NCBI GenBank assembly: GCA_963822175.1 | Contig: CAWGGJ010000005.1 | Coordinates: 1 to 64,000, forward strand | Source of the DNA: FEB-25 sp963822175 | GTDB taxonomy: Bacteria; Chloroflexota; Anaerolineae; Anaerolineales; UBA4823 | Direction: 5' to 3' | Length of the DNA stretch: 64,000 nucleotides | Shown: positions 9,052-18,098 of the stretch, piece by piece | How positions within the stretch are numbered: position 1 is the stretch's first letter | How the letters are laid out: the number at the start of each line of letters is the position of its first letter | Position numbers and translations under genes: made by a program | The notes under the pieces: model-generated | What the model was told of the DNA's origin: nothing | Database searches by the model: none | The model's input: the letters and a program-made list of their open reading frames with translations, nothing else

Positions 9052-9882
9052 TTATCCTTCCACCTTATCAAGCTGGAAGTGGTAGATGCACATCGGTTTT
9101 AATAAGCGAAAGATGGGGCCTATCCAGCGAAAGCGGTCCATACGCGGCTCAGGCTGGTCAAAGAAACCCCATTGATCGACTAAGTGGATGCCCTCATCCC
9201 AGTCTTCGATCTCCTGGCTGCGCCAGAATCCCCAGTGTAAGAGACCGGAAAATTTTGAGCTGGAAAGTTGGAGGTTACCCAACCACACGAAAAATGGCTT
9301 CCAGCCGTCGAAGACCAGCTCAGCACCGGGAAAATGGTTACGAAGGGTCAGAACCAACGATTTGACCTGCGCTTCCATAAAATAGACTAAGACGTTTTCA
9401 GCCAAAAATAGGAAGGGGAGCTTAGAATGCACGATCACTGCTTCCAGCCAGGCTTCCTCGAGCACTGAACAACCCACCAGATGGTAACGTTCCCCTTCAT
9501 CACCGATGAACTTACGACGCAACGCAATGACATCCGGCAAATCCAAGTCGTACCATTCCACTTGTCCGTTATCCACCCGTTCGAAGCGCGAATCAAAACC
9601 ACACCCAATATGAACCACAATCGCCTCCGGGTGACGACTGAGGAACTCTTGGGTATAACGGTCCATTTCACGGGTGAGAACAATCCTCGCTACCTTGTTT
9701 CCCTCACTCATCCGAATCTTCCTGACCTGGTCGAAGTCGTAGCTCATCTGATTTACGAGCGCTATAGCTTTTTCATCCTTCATAATAGCGTCTGGGCGCT
9801 GCGATTCCATCGCCCGGGCATATAGCGGAATGAGCAATGTTTCAGGCACACCGTTCAAAGCTTGCACTTCTGGGTCAGTCAT
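9052..9882 (-). CDS. SAM-dependent methyltransferase, leucine-carboxyl-methyltransferase (LCM) family
   Basis: I chose the ATG at 9882, with GGAGGGG just upstream; a TTG four codons earlier lies inside that binding site. The 276-residue protein has the LCM pattern: an N-terminal LLIPLYARAMESQRPDA, the SAM motif VVHIGCGFDSRFERV near residues 85-99, YDLDLPDVIALRR and LFLAENVLVYF. Bacterial members of this family O-methylate carboxyl or hydroxyl groups of small molecules; the substrate cannot be deduced. It stands alone, convergent with the LmbE gene. Confidence 0.82.
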   Translation of the reverse strand: MTDPEVQALNGVPETLLIPLYARAMESQRPDAIMKDEKAIALVNQMSYDFDQVRKIRMSEGNKVARIVLTREMDRYTQEFLSRHPEAIVVHIGCGFDSRFERVDNGQVEWYDLDLPDVIALRRKFIGDEGERYHLVGCSVLEEAWLEAVIVHSKLPFLFLAENVLVYFMEAQVKSLVLTLRNHFPGAELVFDGWKPFFVWLGNLQLSSSKFSGLLHWGFWRSQEIEDWDEGIHLVDQWGFFDQPEPRMDRFRWIGPIFRLLKPMCIYHFQLDKVEG

Positions 9883-10434
9883 ATACCCCTCCAATCTCTC
9901 GAACCACTTCTACCACTCGAGAATCAAATGAACTACTATTTGATATATACTGTTTAGTTCAATCAAATAAGAAGTCAAAAGCTAATCAAGATTATATGCT
10001 AGATTAGTTTATTTTTTTTCTGTAGCTTTTAACTTCTTTTTTCTGCTTGTCCACGTCCCAGAAACCATCAACAATCACAGGATTGTTCCACGATTACTGC
10101 GAGAGATAATGGAAAAGAGAAATCGAGAACAGAGAAATCATTAGTTTATTAAACCGTTGGCATAGCCTGACCAGGTTGATATGAACGGATCAGATTGTAA
10201 GTCAACCCACTTTTTTCTCCTGCTCATGAAAGGATTGCTGATCATTTCACTTGGATTCATGGAGCTAGGCAATTAAGGCGTGATTCAGATAGCAGTAAAT
10301 AGAATATGTAGAGATGCTGGAAAATGTACCTTCATCCATGGGATGGATGAAATATTTATACAATCCATTAACTGTAAAGAGGTTCATAGCTGCGGATATC
10401 TATTACACTCATCTTGTAGAAAACTCAAAAAAAA
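9883..10434. other. Intergenic region with nested inverted repeats near the methyltransferase start
   Basis: ATCAAAT (9923-9929) and ATTTGAT (9938-9944) form an inverted repeat, and GAACTA (9930-9935) pairs with TAGTTC (9955-9960) around it. Both lie 40-80 bases upstream of the methyltransferase start and are candidate operators. The rest is A/T-rich with no gene I can support. Confidence 0.4.
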
Positions 10435-10460
10435 CAGCCGGCATAGCTTATGCCGGCTGA
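10435..10460 (-). terminator. Rho-independent terminator of the cupredoxin gene
   Basis: CAGCCGGCATA and its complement TATGCCGGCTG form a GC-rich stem with a short loop, about 20 bases beyond the stop of the minus-strand cupredoxin gene. On that strand the stem is followed by a run of T (a run of A at 10427-10434 on the plus strand). Confidence 0.85.
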
Positions 10461-10479
10461 TCTCATCTAGTAAACGAAG

Positions 10480-11544
10480 CTATTTACTGCCACGTGGAAC
10501 AATAAACAGGCTTCCGACCATCCCGCTTTTATCGTGCAGGATACACTCGTAGTTTATAGTACCTGAAATATCCCCTATCTTGAGCGAGAAGGTGTCATGC
10601 GGACCGGGAGTCAGTAACCCGGAGTTGAAATAGTCGGTGTTATTAAGCGGCGTGCCTTGAATCACGGCTTGGGAAGGAAACAGTACCTCAGGGTTTACTA
10701 GCGCGACCGGTCCAGAGGGTCCCGGGGCAATGACTACCATGGGCTGGTCAGCTGCACCGTTGTAAAATGTAATCGTATGGGGAGCTGTATCGGTAGCGGA
10801 GAACTTCCATACTACCGTATCACCCGGGTGAACTGTCTTATGGCTGGGGAAAAAGCTCATTACCATGACGGCCTCTGATTCATAACCTACTGTGATCGTA
10901 TGAGTAAAAGTGCCATCCAGGTTCTTTACCGGTGGCACATTTTGTGCCTTTGCTTTCGCCAGAACGGCAGGTACCTTCAACCAGGCAGCCTGTAACTCAG
11001 ATTTTGCGCGCGACTGCACCTGTGCTGGTGTCGGCACTGCAACACCCGATCCAACCACTTCTACCGTGCCTGACATCATTTCCCCGTGGATGTAGCATAC
11101 ATATGGGAAAACACCCTCTTTGGTGAAGGTAAGGCTGAATGTCTGGAAGAAACCTGGATCGGTCGACATGATTCCCGAATTTAAATACGTTGAACCGTCA
11201 TACTCTCCATTGGATAATGGAGTGGGAAAGATCACCAGCGGATTAAACTGGAGCGGGGAAGCCATATCCGGAGGTGCAGGTATGATCACCTCTCCTAAGG
11301 CCGCACCAGCCAGGAAGCTCACCGTGTGGATCTCGCTTGAATTACTCTTCCAGGTGATCGTATCACCCACGTGGATGCGTACGGTATGCGGGTAGAATGA
11401 CATGAGCGAAACGCCCATGGTCGTATTTTCCGCTCCGACCAAGACGGTAAAATTTTGAGCAGTGCTGGCGGAGGCTGGGATGGCAAAGCTAAACATCCCC
11501 AGGAGCAGGGATAGTAATAGCCCGATGTGAAATATTTTCTTCAT
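10480..11544 (-). CDS. Secreted protein with two cupredoxin (plastocyanin-like) domains
   Basis: The 354-residue protein has a Sec signal peptide (MKKIFHIGLLLSLLLGMFSF ... ASA). Two blue-copper folds follow. Domain 1 (about 30-168) has EIHTVSF and YVCYIHGEMM, giving the His, Cys, His, Met ligands of a type 1 site. Domain 2 (about 215-350) has APHTITF and YECILHDKSGM, again a full ligand set. Each domain has the V-x-x-GDT-V/I-x-W-K strand typical of these proteins. It should act outside the membrane as an electron carrier or copper binder. AAGGA precedes the start. No partner oxidase is adjacent; the multicopper oxidase and peroxidases are about 20 kb away. Confidence 0.85.
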   Translation of the reverse strand: MKKIFHIGLLLSLLLGMFSFAIPASASTAQNFTVLVGAENTTMGVSLMSFYPHTVRIHVGDTITWKSNSSEIHTVSFLAGAALGEVIIPAPPDMASPLQFNPLVIFPTPLSNGEYDGSTYLNSGIMSTDPGFFQTFSLTFTKEGVFPYVCYIHGEMMSGTVEVVGSGVAVPTPAQVQSRAKSELQAAWLKVPAVLAKAKAQNVPPVKNLDGTFTHTITVGYESEAVMVMSFFPSHKTVHPGDTVVWKFSATDTAPHTITFYNGAADQPMVVIAPGPSGPVALVNPEVLFPSQAVIQGTPLNNTDYFNSGLLTPGPHDTFSLKIGDISGTINYECILHDKSGMVGSLFIVPRGSK

Positions 11545-11792
11545 GGTATTTTTTCCTTTTAAGATTATTTTGAATATAGTTTTCTTATATGGAATACGTA
11601 GATATTAGTTAATGCCTTCACCTTTTCTAATTTCAGGTATCCCTTAACGATACATTGCGGAACGTACCCATCGAATGGAATAAATTCCGGTGAATGTCTT
11701 AACAGACGCAGCAGATCACTTTATTACCTTGTAAGTCAATTATGACTAGGATGCTGATTGGTTAATGTCTTTCACTATCACGTAACTGTCAA

Positions 11793-12173
11793 TCAGTCAG
11801 CATTCGGCTTGATGAAGGCGAAATATCCGTAGCCGATACTAAGTAATAAATATATCGCAACCGTTGACCAAGCAAGTGCATTTTCAATCCCCAGCACCCT
11901 ATCGTATATCGAAAGAAGCAAACCGAGTATCATGGTAACAAATGCGCTTACCACAATTGCGTGGCGTGTCTCCGAGTTGGGTGAGTTCCTGGCTAACCAA
12001 AATAATACTGCATATCCCAGGTATACACTACCTAGCAACCGGGCGATATACTGTCCCCCTAAATCCAAGTTGACCCCATAGGATGCCTCTGTCCAGGCTG
12101 GGAAAAAGAAAAAGCTCAAGCCAAAGAGAAGTCCTATGATCGAAGTAACGATCATCAATGTTTTTAGTTTCAT
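11793..12173 (-). CDS. Small integral membrane protein, four helices
   Basis: The 126-residue protein has hydrophobic segments at roughly 5-25, 42-62, 75-95 and 100-120 and is preceded by AAGGA. The pattern (short N-terminus, FFFFPAW after helix 1, a polar loop NSPNSETRHA between helices 2 and 3) resembles DUF4345-like or DoxX-like small membrane proteins. Function unknown. It is 250 bases upstream of the cupredoxin gene on the same strand. Confidence 0.7.
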   Translation of the reverse strand: MKLKTLMIVTSIIGLLFGLSFFFFPAWTEASYGVNLDLGGQYIARLLGSVYLGYAVLFWLARNSPNSETRHAIVVSAFVTMILGLLLSIYDRVLGIENALAWSTVAIYLLLSIGYGYFAFIKPNAD

Positions 12174-12685
12174 TTATTCCTTCTACTATATAAAACTTAG
12201 ATATATTTCCCACATATTTGTTGGTGATCATATTTATAATTTCAAGTTCCTATGATCACAATTATTAATGGACTAATTATATCTTATTTATAGTATTATT
12301 AAATGAGAGAATCATGATTGCCAGCATAGATTTTTTTAAGCGATGTCTCTTAAATAACATATCGCCTTGCACAACAAATCACAAAAAATATACCTTATAA
12401 GGCAATTGGCGGTAGGGCAGTCTAATTTTTACTCTCCAGAAATGTAAAACATTTAGCCTGAGCAGCCCTAAGCAAGAATTTGCCGAAACGCATGGGGAAT
12501 GGATTTTCTGGATCAGGAGAAGGAAATAGAGAAGTGAAGTGGATGGCCTTAAAGAGCAGCTCTGCACCTCCTCATCAAGCCAGGGTTACTGCCCACTTCC
12601 TCTCAGGTAAAAATCATCAGAGGTAATATTATGTGATATATTGATTCTGCAACCCAATAATATTTATGCAAAAAAAGGAGGCTTT
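12174..12685. other. Intergenic region, nothing recognised
   Basis: About 510 A/T-rich bases between divergent genes. It should contain promoters for both, but no clear promoter pair, hairpin or coding frame with a binding site was found, apart from AAGGAGG at 12675-12681, which belongs to the plus-strand gene. Confidence 0.35.
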
Positions 12686-13555
12686 ATGAAAATCATTCGT
12701 CGGATTCTTGGTGTGTTGGTCATGATCGCCGGTATCCTGGGGTTGGGGATCAGCCTGGCCGGGTTGATCGCTGTATGGATGGCCAAACCTGCTGTGACTT
12801 CCTTTGCAAATACCACAGTCGACACCCTTAGCACAAGCGTCACCACCAGCAAAGATGTTATGGGAATCACCGGGCAAGCGCTGGGAGCGACTGTCGATAG
12901 CCTGGGTGCTCTCTCGACCATGCTAAGCACGACTGCCACAACAGTTGATAATACCACGCCGGTATTGACTGAAATCAATACCGTCATGTCTGATACCCTG
13001 CCATCAACTTTGAGAGCAGCCACCACTTCCCTTCAAACTGCCCAGGAGGCGGCAAAAGTTCTCGAAAGCACCATCCAATCGCTGGATACTTTTCGTTTCC
13101 TGCTGAGCTCTACGCCACTGCTGGGAAACCTGCTAGACCCAACAAGCACATCCTATAACCCGGATGTGCCTCTGGCAGATTCACTGGGCGAGCTGGCCTC
13201 CAGCCTTGAAACCTTACCGGATACGTTTGTTAATATGTCAGTTAAGCTCAGCACTGCCGATGACAACATGGGGTCCATTCAAGATAACCTCGTCACCATG
13301 TCAGATGGTGTAGCATTGATCTCAACCTCCTTAGGTGAGTACCAAAGAATGGTCCTCCAATCTCAATCTTCTATGGATAATCTTTCATCAATTCTCACTA
13401 CCATTCAGTCCAACCTGAATAGCATCATTAATGGAGTAGTGATCGTTCTGACCTTGTTTTTCCTATGGCTTTTAGCCGCCCAGATTGTCATCTTTACTCA
13501 AGGCTGGGAGTTATTTCAAGGCACTACAGATCGCATGGAAGGTGGGGAAGCCTAG
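12686..13555 (+). CDS. Membrane-anchored Ser/Thr-rich protein of unknown function
   Basis: The ATG at 12686 follows AAGGAGG at the right distance. The 289-residue protein has a transmembrane helix at about 5-32 and another near 250-272. Between them is a polar, Ser/Thr/Leu-rich stretch with long-helix character (repeated S-x-x-x-L/T-x-T patterns, for example TTVDTLSTSVTTSKDVMG), as in taxis-receptor-like or cell-surface coiled regions, but without any signalling motif. The short C-terminal tail would be cytoplasmic. No family recognised. The next gene, 110 bases on, is on the same strand. Confidence 0.7.
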   Translation: MKIIRRILGVLVMIAGILGLGISLAGLIAVWMAKPAVTSFANTTVDTLSTSVTTSKDVMGITGQALGATVDSLGALSTMLSTTATTVDNTTPVLTEINTVMSDTLPSTLRAATTSLQTAQEAAKVLESTIQSLDTFRFLLSSTPLLGNLLDPTSTSYNPDVPLADSLGELASSLETLPDTFVNMSVKLSTADDNMGSIQDNLVTMSDGVALISTSLGEYQRMVLQSQSSMDNLSSILTTIQSNLNSIINGVVIVLTLFFLWLLAAQIVIFTQGWELFQGTTDRMEGGEA

Positions 13556-13666
13556 ATAAAATCGATTCGGTGTGCTTAGGTTTTCGATCAGTTCGATGTT
13601 AAAATAATCTATACACACTCAAAAACAATCATCTTTCTATCCATTTGATTTATAAGGAGACTTACA

Positions 13667-13894
13667 ATGCCATTCACACGCGAAACAACAATTGGTGAAC
13701 TCTTAGATAATCCGCAGGCAAAAGCCGTGTTGGACAAGCAGATGCCAGGGATTGCTGACAACCCAATGATTGCCATGGTAAAAGGCATGACCCTGAACAT
13801 GCTGCTTTCCATGCCGCAGGCAGCACAGCTCGGCATTACGAAGGAAAAGGTCGACGCTTTCCTGGTGGAGCTCAATAAACAGGTAAAACTGTGA
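13667..13894 (+). CDS. Small helical protein, 75 residues
   Basis: AAGGAG precedes the ATG. The whole protein is one module: TTIGELLDNPQAKAVLDKQM, PGI, then NPMIAMVKGMTLNMLLSM and GITKEKVDAFLVELN. I recall the same pattern (T-T-x-G-E-L-L-D-x-P-x-A-x-x-x-L) as an appended segment of some bacterial esterases and glycosidases; here it stands alone. Function unknown. A hairpin at 13972-13995 may end the transcript. Confidence 0.75.
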   Translation: MPFTRETTIGELLDNPQAKAVLDKQMPGIADNPMIAMVKGMTLNMLLSMPQAAQLGITKEKVDAFLVELNKQVKL

Positions 13895-14219
13895 TTTAGT
13901 ACGTCCAGCACTCCTGATCCACTGGACATTTATAACTACTGACCAAAAAAGAATATTTTCCCTGGCTGATAAGATAAGACCTGAATAGCTTATCTCATTT
14001 TGCCATTGAAAGTATTTTTTTACGATCATAGATTGTGTACATAAATCTGTTAAGCGTAAGTGGACCAGACTGACCGAACCCCAGGAGATACTCTAGCCAG
14101 TTGAGTATGATTATTAGAACACTAAATATTGCCGTGGGATTCAATCTGGCCGAGGCGATAGTAAGACGACATTGCGGAAATCGGTAATTTTTGCGGTGGT
14201 AAAGCACACCGGTAGTCGA
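13895..14219. other. Convergent intergenic region with one hairpin
   Basis: AGATAAG (13972-13978) pairs with CTTATCT (13989-13995), followed by CATTTT, a weak terminator candidate for the plus-strand gene. The remaining 220 bases hold no supported feature. Confidence 0.4.
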
Positions 14220-15584
14220 TCATTCCTCACCCTGCGGTTCTAATAACCACAGAGCGACGTTATTTTCACTACCTGCTAACACCCATATCCTTCCGTCAGG
14301 GTCTACGCCAACACCACGCGCATCCATCGAGGCAACCTGATTTATAAATTCAGCTTCCAGCTGATAAACTTTCCCATCCCCAAAAAGCCAACCCTGTCCA
14401 GATCCATCCAGGGCAAGTTGCATCAGCGGCACGGACCACGATTGTGCATCGATGATCAGCGACCACTCCCCATCGTGTAGCCGATAAAGATTAGACGAAC
14501 CACCGCAGCTTGCCCCTCCGCACATTTGCATAATCGCCCATAAATCGCCGTTCTGGTCGATGATAAGCTGTTGTGCGTAGGCGAAGTTATAATCTAAAAG
14601 CAGGCTTTCCGGCAGGGGATATTCTGTCCATGACTGTGTGGAGGACTCAAAGCGCCAGATGATTTCGTAGGTACCAAGCCATACATCCTCAGCAGAATCC
14701 TGTTGAATAGCCGAGACGCAACTTGATCCAACGGGTAAATCCGCTCCATGCCAGGTTGTCCCATCAAACCAGCGCACCCCACCCCCACCCATTGGACCTG
14801 GTCCTGAATAATAGCATTCACCTACCCACACTTCTGTGCCATCTTTAGCCACAGAGATGCTATGCACAATGCCGATGTCCTCCATCTCCATCGGTGCGAA
14901 ACCCATATCATCCAGGGAGTACGATGTCCATCTTTCATCCTCGAAAGCCCTAACATCGTTTGCCATCGGTACCCAAAGTTTGCCCTCCACACCGGAGTAA
15001 AAACTCCAGGGTGTGAGTGTCCATCCTTCCATCGGTGGCAGACCCGCGTCCATCCAACCGCTATCAGCAGCATAGGTCATCCACTGTCCGTCCTGCCAAG
15101 CAGTTATCGTACTCGTAGCCTGGCCTAAAACCCACAACCGTCCATTATCATCTACAGCTGCAAGCATATCCTCACTTCCGGATAATATCTCCTCCCATGC
15201 CTGGGTGTTCCAACGCAGAACCGACTGGTTTGTGATGATCCACACCGAGCCATCGGCTAAAGCACGCACTTGCACATGCGAATAAGTATCCAATTTTATG
15301 TTGGGGAGCGATGTTATCCTGCGGAAAAATGGTGTCTCATCAGGTAGTTGTGTGGCTGTGGTGGTGAGGACAGGCAGTGGAACAAAGGTCCTCGTTGGAA
15401 CGATGGTCCTAGTTGGAACGACGGTACTTATTGGAATGAGGGTTGGTATCGGTTCAAGCATGGGCGTTATTGTGGAGGTACTTAATTGAGTAGGCTGTAA
15501 TAATTGTGGTTGAGTTGGCCCACAAGATATCACTAAAAACATAATGACGAGTGCGCGAAACGATAATTTTCTTCGTCGAGTCAT
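14220..15584 (-). CDS. Lipoprotein with Pro/Thr-rich linker and beta-propeller-like repeats
   Basis: The 454-residue protein has a short hydrophobic N-terminus ending FLVISC, a lipobox. Residues about 25-75 form a low-complexity Pro/Thr/Val linker (VVPTRTIVPTRTFVPLPV). The rest contains repeated 'D-G-x-V/L-W-x' blades: DGSVWIITNQSVLRW, GRLWVLGQ, GKLWVPMANDVRAFE, DVWLGTYEIIWRFE, GDLWAIMQ and GRIWVLAG, as in two-component-regulator propellers. It is probably exposed on the outer face of the membrane and binds a ligand or partner. No enzyme motif is visible. It stands alone. Confidence 0.72.
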   Translation of the reverse strand: MTRRRKLSFRALVIMFLVISCGPTQPQLLQPTQLSTSTITPMLEPIPTLIPISTVVPTRTIVPTRTFVPLPVLTTTATQLPDETPFFRRITSLPNIKLDTYSHVQVRALADGSVWIITNQSVLRWNTQAWEEILSGSEDMLAAVDDNGRLWVLGQATSTITAWQDGQWMTYAADSGWMDAGLPPMEGWTLTPWSFYSGVEGKLWVPMANDVRAFEDERWTSYSLDDMGFAPMEMEDIGIVHSISVAKDGTEVWVGECYYSGPGPMGGGGVRWFDGTTWHGADLPVGSSCVSAIQQDSAEDVWLGTYEIIWRFESSTQSWTEYPLPESLLLDYNFAYAQQLIIDQNGDLWAIMQMCGGASCGGSSNLYRLHDGEWSLIIDAQSWSVPLMQLALDGSGQGWLFGDGKVYQLEAEFINQVASMDARGVGVDPDGRIWVLAGSENNVALWLLEPQGEE

Positions 15585-15737
15585 GTTTTACCCCAACAAA
15601 TTCAAAAGTAATTTTTCATCACAAATCAATCAGGTTCTAGCCGTTGCACCTCATATCTCTCAGGTATCGCTATTACTGTCGATTTAGGATAAGCATCTCT
15701 ATGAACTCCAAGGTTGGAGGACTTTCTATCCCAGGCT

Positions 15738-16475
15738 TTATTTCTTCGTCTCCCATTCAAGCACGGCGGCACGGATGGCATTGCGCACAGCTTCATCCGG
15801 CACTTCCATCACGCCATTATATTTTTCACCGTCCATTGTCACCATCACCCCGTGGTTAAGCCCGTCAGTGAGCGTGATGCCCCTGGATTCCAGTTCTGTA
15901 CCTGCAATCTGGGTTTGCAGAATATCATTGATCTGCATGGCAATGCTCTGAAACACCGGAGCAGGTTGTGGAGTTGGATTGAGTAATCCCCCAACAATGT
16001 CTGGAAGCGCGGTGCTAACTGGTTTGACTTGCATTTCCTGGTCTTCCGTAAATGGAGACGCATATTCTGGACGCGATTCAGGGGAAGGATTTTCTACCAG
16101 CGCTGGAATGGCCCCGGGTGCCGCGGTTCCTGCAGATTCTGCTGATGACTCCTCAACCGATTCTGGTGCAGGGTTAGTATCGGCCAGCCATTTCACCAGC
16201 ACATTGGAGGTAAATCTCAGCCGTCTCAATTGGGCAGGTGAGAGCTCATTGCCGGTTTTAAAAGGTTTCCCATCCATTTCCACCACCAGCTCCTGGGTCT
16301 GCATATCCCTCATCAGGCGAGTCAATTCAACCAGGTTCGTGCTACCAGGGATGCCAGTTTTGGTATCAATGCCGCTCTTTTTTGCTACACCCTGCATATA
16401 CCAAATGATCCCAACAACAAATCCTCCCATGATGAAAAAGAATCCCGCAACAAGAAGAATAGTGATCAATTCCAT
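15738..16475 (-). CDS. Membrane-anchored protein of unknown function
   Basis: The 245-residue protein has one N-terminal transmembrane helix (ITILLVAGFFFIMGGFVVGI). A conserved-looking block follows at about 40-95 (LVELTRLMRDMQTQELVVEM ... LSPAQLRRLRF), then a Pro/Ser/Glu-rich stretch and a C-terminal domain with two similar beta-rich turns (GVMVTMDGEKYNGVMEVPDE). Its start is two bases after the mutM stop, and its binding site GGAGG lies inside the last mutM codons, so it is translationally coupled to MutM. No family recognised. Confidence 0.7.
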   Translation of the reverse strand: MELITILLVAGFFFIMGGFVVGIIWYMQGVAKKSGIDTKTGIPGSTNLVELTRLMRDMQTQELVVEMDGKPFKTGNELSPAQLRRLRFTSNVLVKWLADTNPAPESVEESSAESAGTAAPGAIPALVENPSPESRPEYASPFTEDQEMQVKPVSTALPDIVGGLLNPTPQPAPVFQSIAMQINDILQTQIAGTELESRGITLTDGLNHGVMVTMDGEKYNGVMEVPDEAVRNAIRAAVLEWETKK

Positions 16476-16477
16476 GG

Positions 16478-17314
16478 TTAACCTCCATTAGGGATGTAGG
16501 CTGGCTGACATTGGGGACAGAAATGGGTACCACGCTGCCCTACAGTAATCCGAACAATCGGCGTACCACATTCCGGGCATGGTTCCCCTGTCCGTTGGTA
16601 AACGCGGAAATAATTCTGGAACTCACCCCCCCTGTAAACCCAATCGATGCTGGCACCATTGCGGGCAATACCATCCCCAAGCACCGTGCGGATGCCTTTC
16701 AGCAGGTGAACAGCCTGGTCCGGGGTGAGGCAATTTGCAGGGGTAAGTGGATGCAGTTTTGCCAGATTCAAGGCTTCATCAGTATAAATATTCCCCAACC
16801 CGGCCAGGAATGTCTGGTCAAGCAGTAGAGGCTTGAGCTGACGACGAGTGGTATGCAGATGAATAAAGAAGTCATCTGCAGTCAGCCCTTCATCCAGTGG
16901 CTCAGGACCCAGGTTCCCCACCACCTCATCCACCTCCTCCACCAACCAAACCCGACCAAATTTTCGGGCATCGTTGAATGCCAGCTGAATGTCACCATCC
17001 AGCTGCAAAACCAGGCGGTCGTGAGTGGCAAAGGGTGTGCCTGAAGGTCTCACCAGCAGGTCTCCGCTCATTCTCAGATGAAATAACAGCCAACCTCGAG
17101 TAAGCTGAAAGTACAGGAATTTTCCCCGCCGTCCGATCGTTTCGATGACCTGCCCAAGGAGGCGGGACTCAAACTCACCTGGAGCAGGCTCAGCCAGGGT
17201 TCGAATCCATAATAAATCTACACCCAGGATGTGCCTGCCGGGAAGGGCAGGCTGTTCCGGGCTACCCTGGCACAACACCCGGGAAATGGTCTCCACTTCA
17301 GGCAGTTCAGGCAT
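16478..17314 (-). CDS. mutM: Formamidopyrimidine-DNA glycosylase (MutM/Fpg)
   Basis: The 278-residue protein begins MPELPEVETI, with the catalytic Pro2 and Glu3. It has the beta-hairpin lysine region GRRGKFLYF near residue 65, the helix-two-turn-helix segment LAGLGNIYTDEALNLAKLHP near 175 and a C-terminal zinc finger CPECG ... CPQCQ with four cysteines. It removes oxidised purines such as 8-oxoguanine and nicks the abasic site. Length and motif order match the family. The downstream membrane protein is coupled to it. Confidence 0.95.
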   Translation of the reverse strand: MPELPEVETISRVLCQGSPEQPALPGRHILGVDLLWIRTLAEPAPGEFESRLLGQVIETIGRRGKFLYFQLTRGWLLFHLRMSGDLLVRPSGTPFATHDRLVLQLDGDIQLAFNDARKFGRVWLVEEVDEVVGNLGPEPLDEGLTADDFFIHLHTTRRQLKPLLLDQTFLAGLGNIYTDEALNLAKLHPLTPANCLTPDQAVHLLKGIRTVLGDGIARNGASIDWVYRGGEFQNYFRVYQRTGEPCPECGTPIVRITVGQRGTHFCPQCQPAYIPNGG

Positions 17315-17534
17315 AATCAGCTTCCGTACTCAGTATACAGTGAACAACTGGAATCGTCCAATCAGACCCAGCAGAAAATCTCTACTTATAAGGAGAAACG
17401 TCTCTATTCCATTACTGTTACTCAAGAAATCCAATCAACCCTTGTTGCATACAGCTGGGGCAACTGGAGAACTCCACACCAGGAAGGATATTTTGAGTGT
17501 TGCATTACAGGCAGAAACAAACCTGTATCGAGAA

Positions 17535-18080
17535 TCAGGATTCATCCTTCAACCTGCTCATCATGAGCACATCGATATATTTACCATCCCTGAACTCTGC
17601 CTGGCGTAGCCTGCCCTCATGGACAAAGCCAGCTTTCTCATAGGCGCGAATGGCGCGCGGATTGTTTTCGAACACCCTCAGAAATATACGGTTCAGGTTC
17701 AAGGTGTTGAATCCATGGTTTACCAGCAGAAGCACTGCTTCGGTGCCATACCCCCGGTTCCAGTATTTCTTATCCCCGATCATGATGCCAAACTCTGCCG
17801 CACGGTTGCGCCAGTCGATTTCATTAAACGCCAGGCTGCCAATCAATTTCCATTGCTCTTCACCAGCCTCTGGATCCGTCTCTCCTGCCTCGATCCCCAT
17901 TACATGCTCATCGATGGGATGTTTAATCATCCCTTCATACCAATTTTCTTCCTCGGCCTGAGAGAACGGGTGATGGATCATAATCCCCTGTTGTACTTCG
18001 GGATCGTTCAGCCATGTTACAAAAGTGGGTAAGTCACCCCGCTCCACGGCTCTGAAGCGAATACGGTGCCCAATGATCAT
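17535..18080 (-). CDS. GNAT-family N-acetyltransferase (RimJ/RimL type)
   Basis: The 181-residue protein follows AAAGGAGG and starts MIIGHRIRFRAVERGDLPTF, a typical RimJ/RimL-like opening. It has the beta-strand pair LIGSLAFNEIDWRNRAAEFG, the acetyl-CoA loop as KKYWNRGYGTEAVLLL and the C-terminal NLNRIFLRVFENNPRAIRAY with EKAGFVHEG. It should transfer acetyl from acetyl-CoA to an N-terminal amine or small molecule. It sits 18 bases after the meaB stop and is probably co-transcribed with meaB. Confidence 0.9.
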   Translation of the reverse strand: MIIGHRIRFRAVERGDLPTFVTWLNDPEVQQGIMIHHPFSQAEEENWYEGMIKHPIDEHVMGIEAGETDPEAGEEQWKLIGSLAFNEIDWRNRAAEFGIMIGDKKYWNRGYGTEAVLLLVNHGFNTLNLNRIFLRVFENNPRAIRAYEKAGFVHEGRLRQAEFRDGKYIDVLMMSRLKDES

Positions 18081-18098
18081 CTTTCCTCCTTTTGCTAC

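Noticed and set aside
10280..10552. Plus-strand 90-codon frame
   Set aside because: It runs through the terminator and the 3' end of the cupredoxin gene in antisense and has no coding features.
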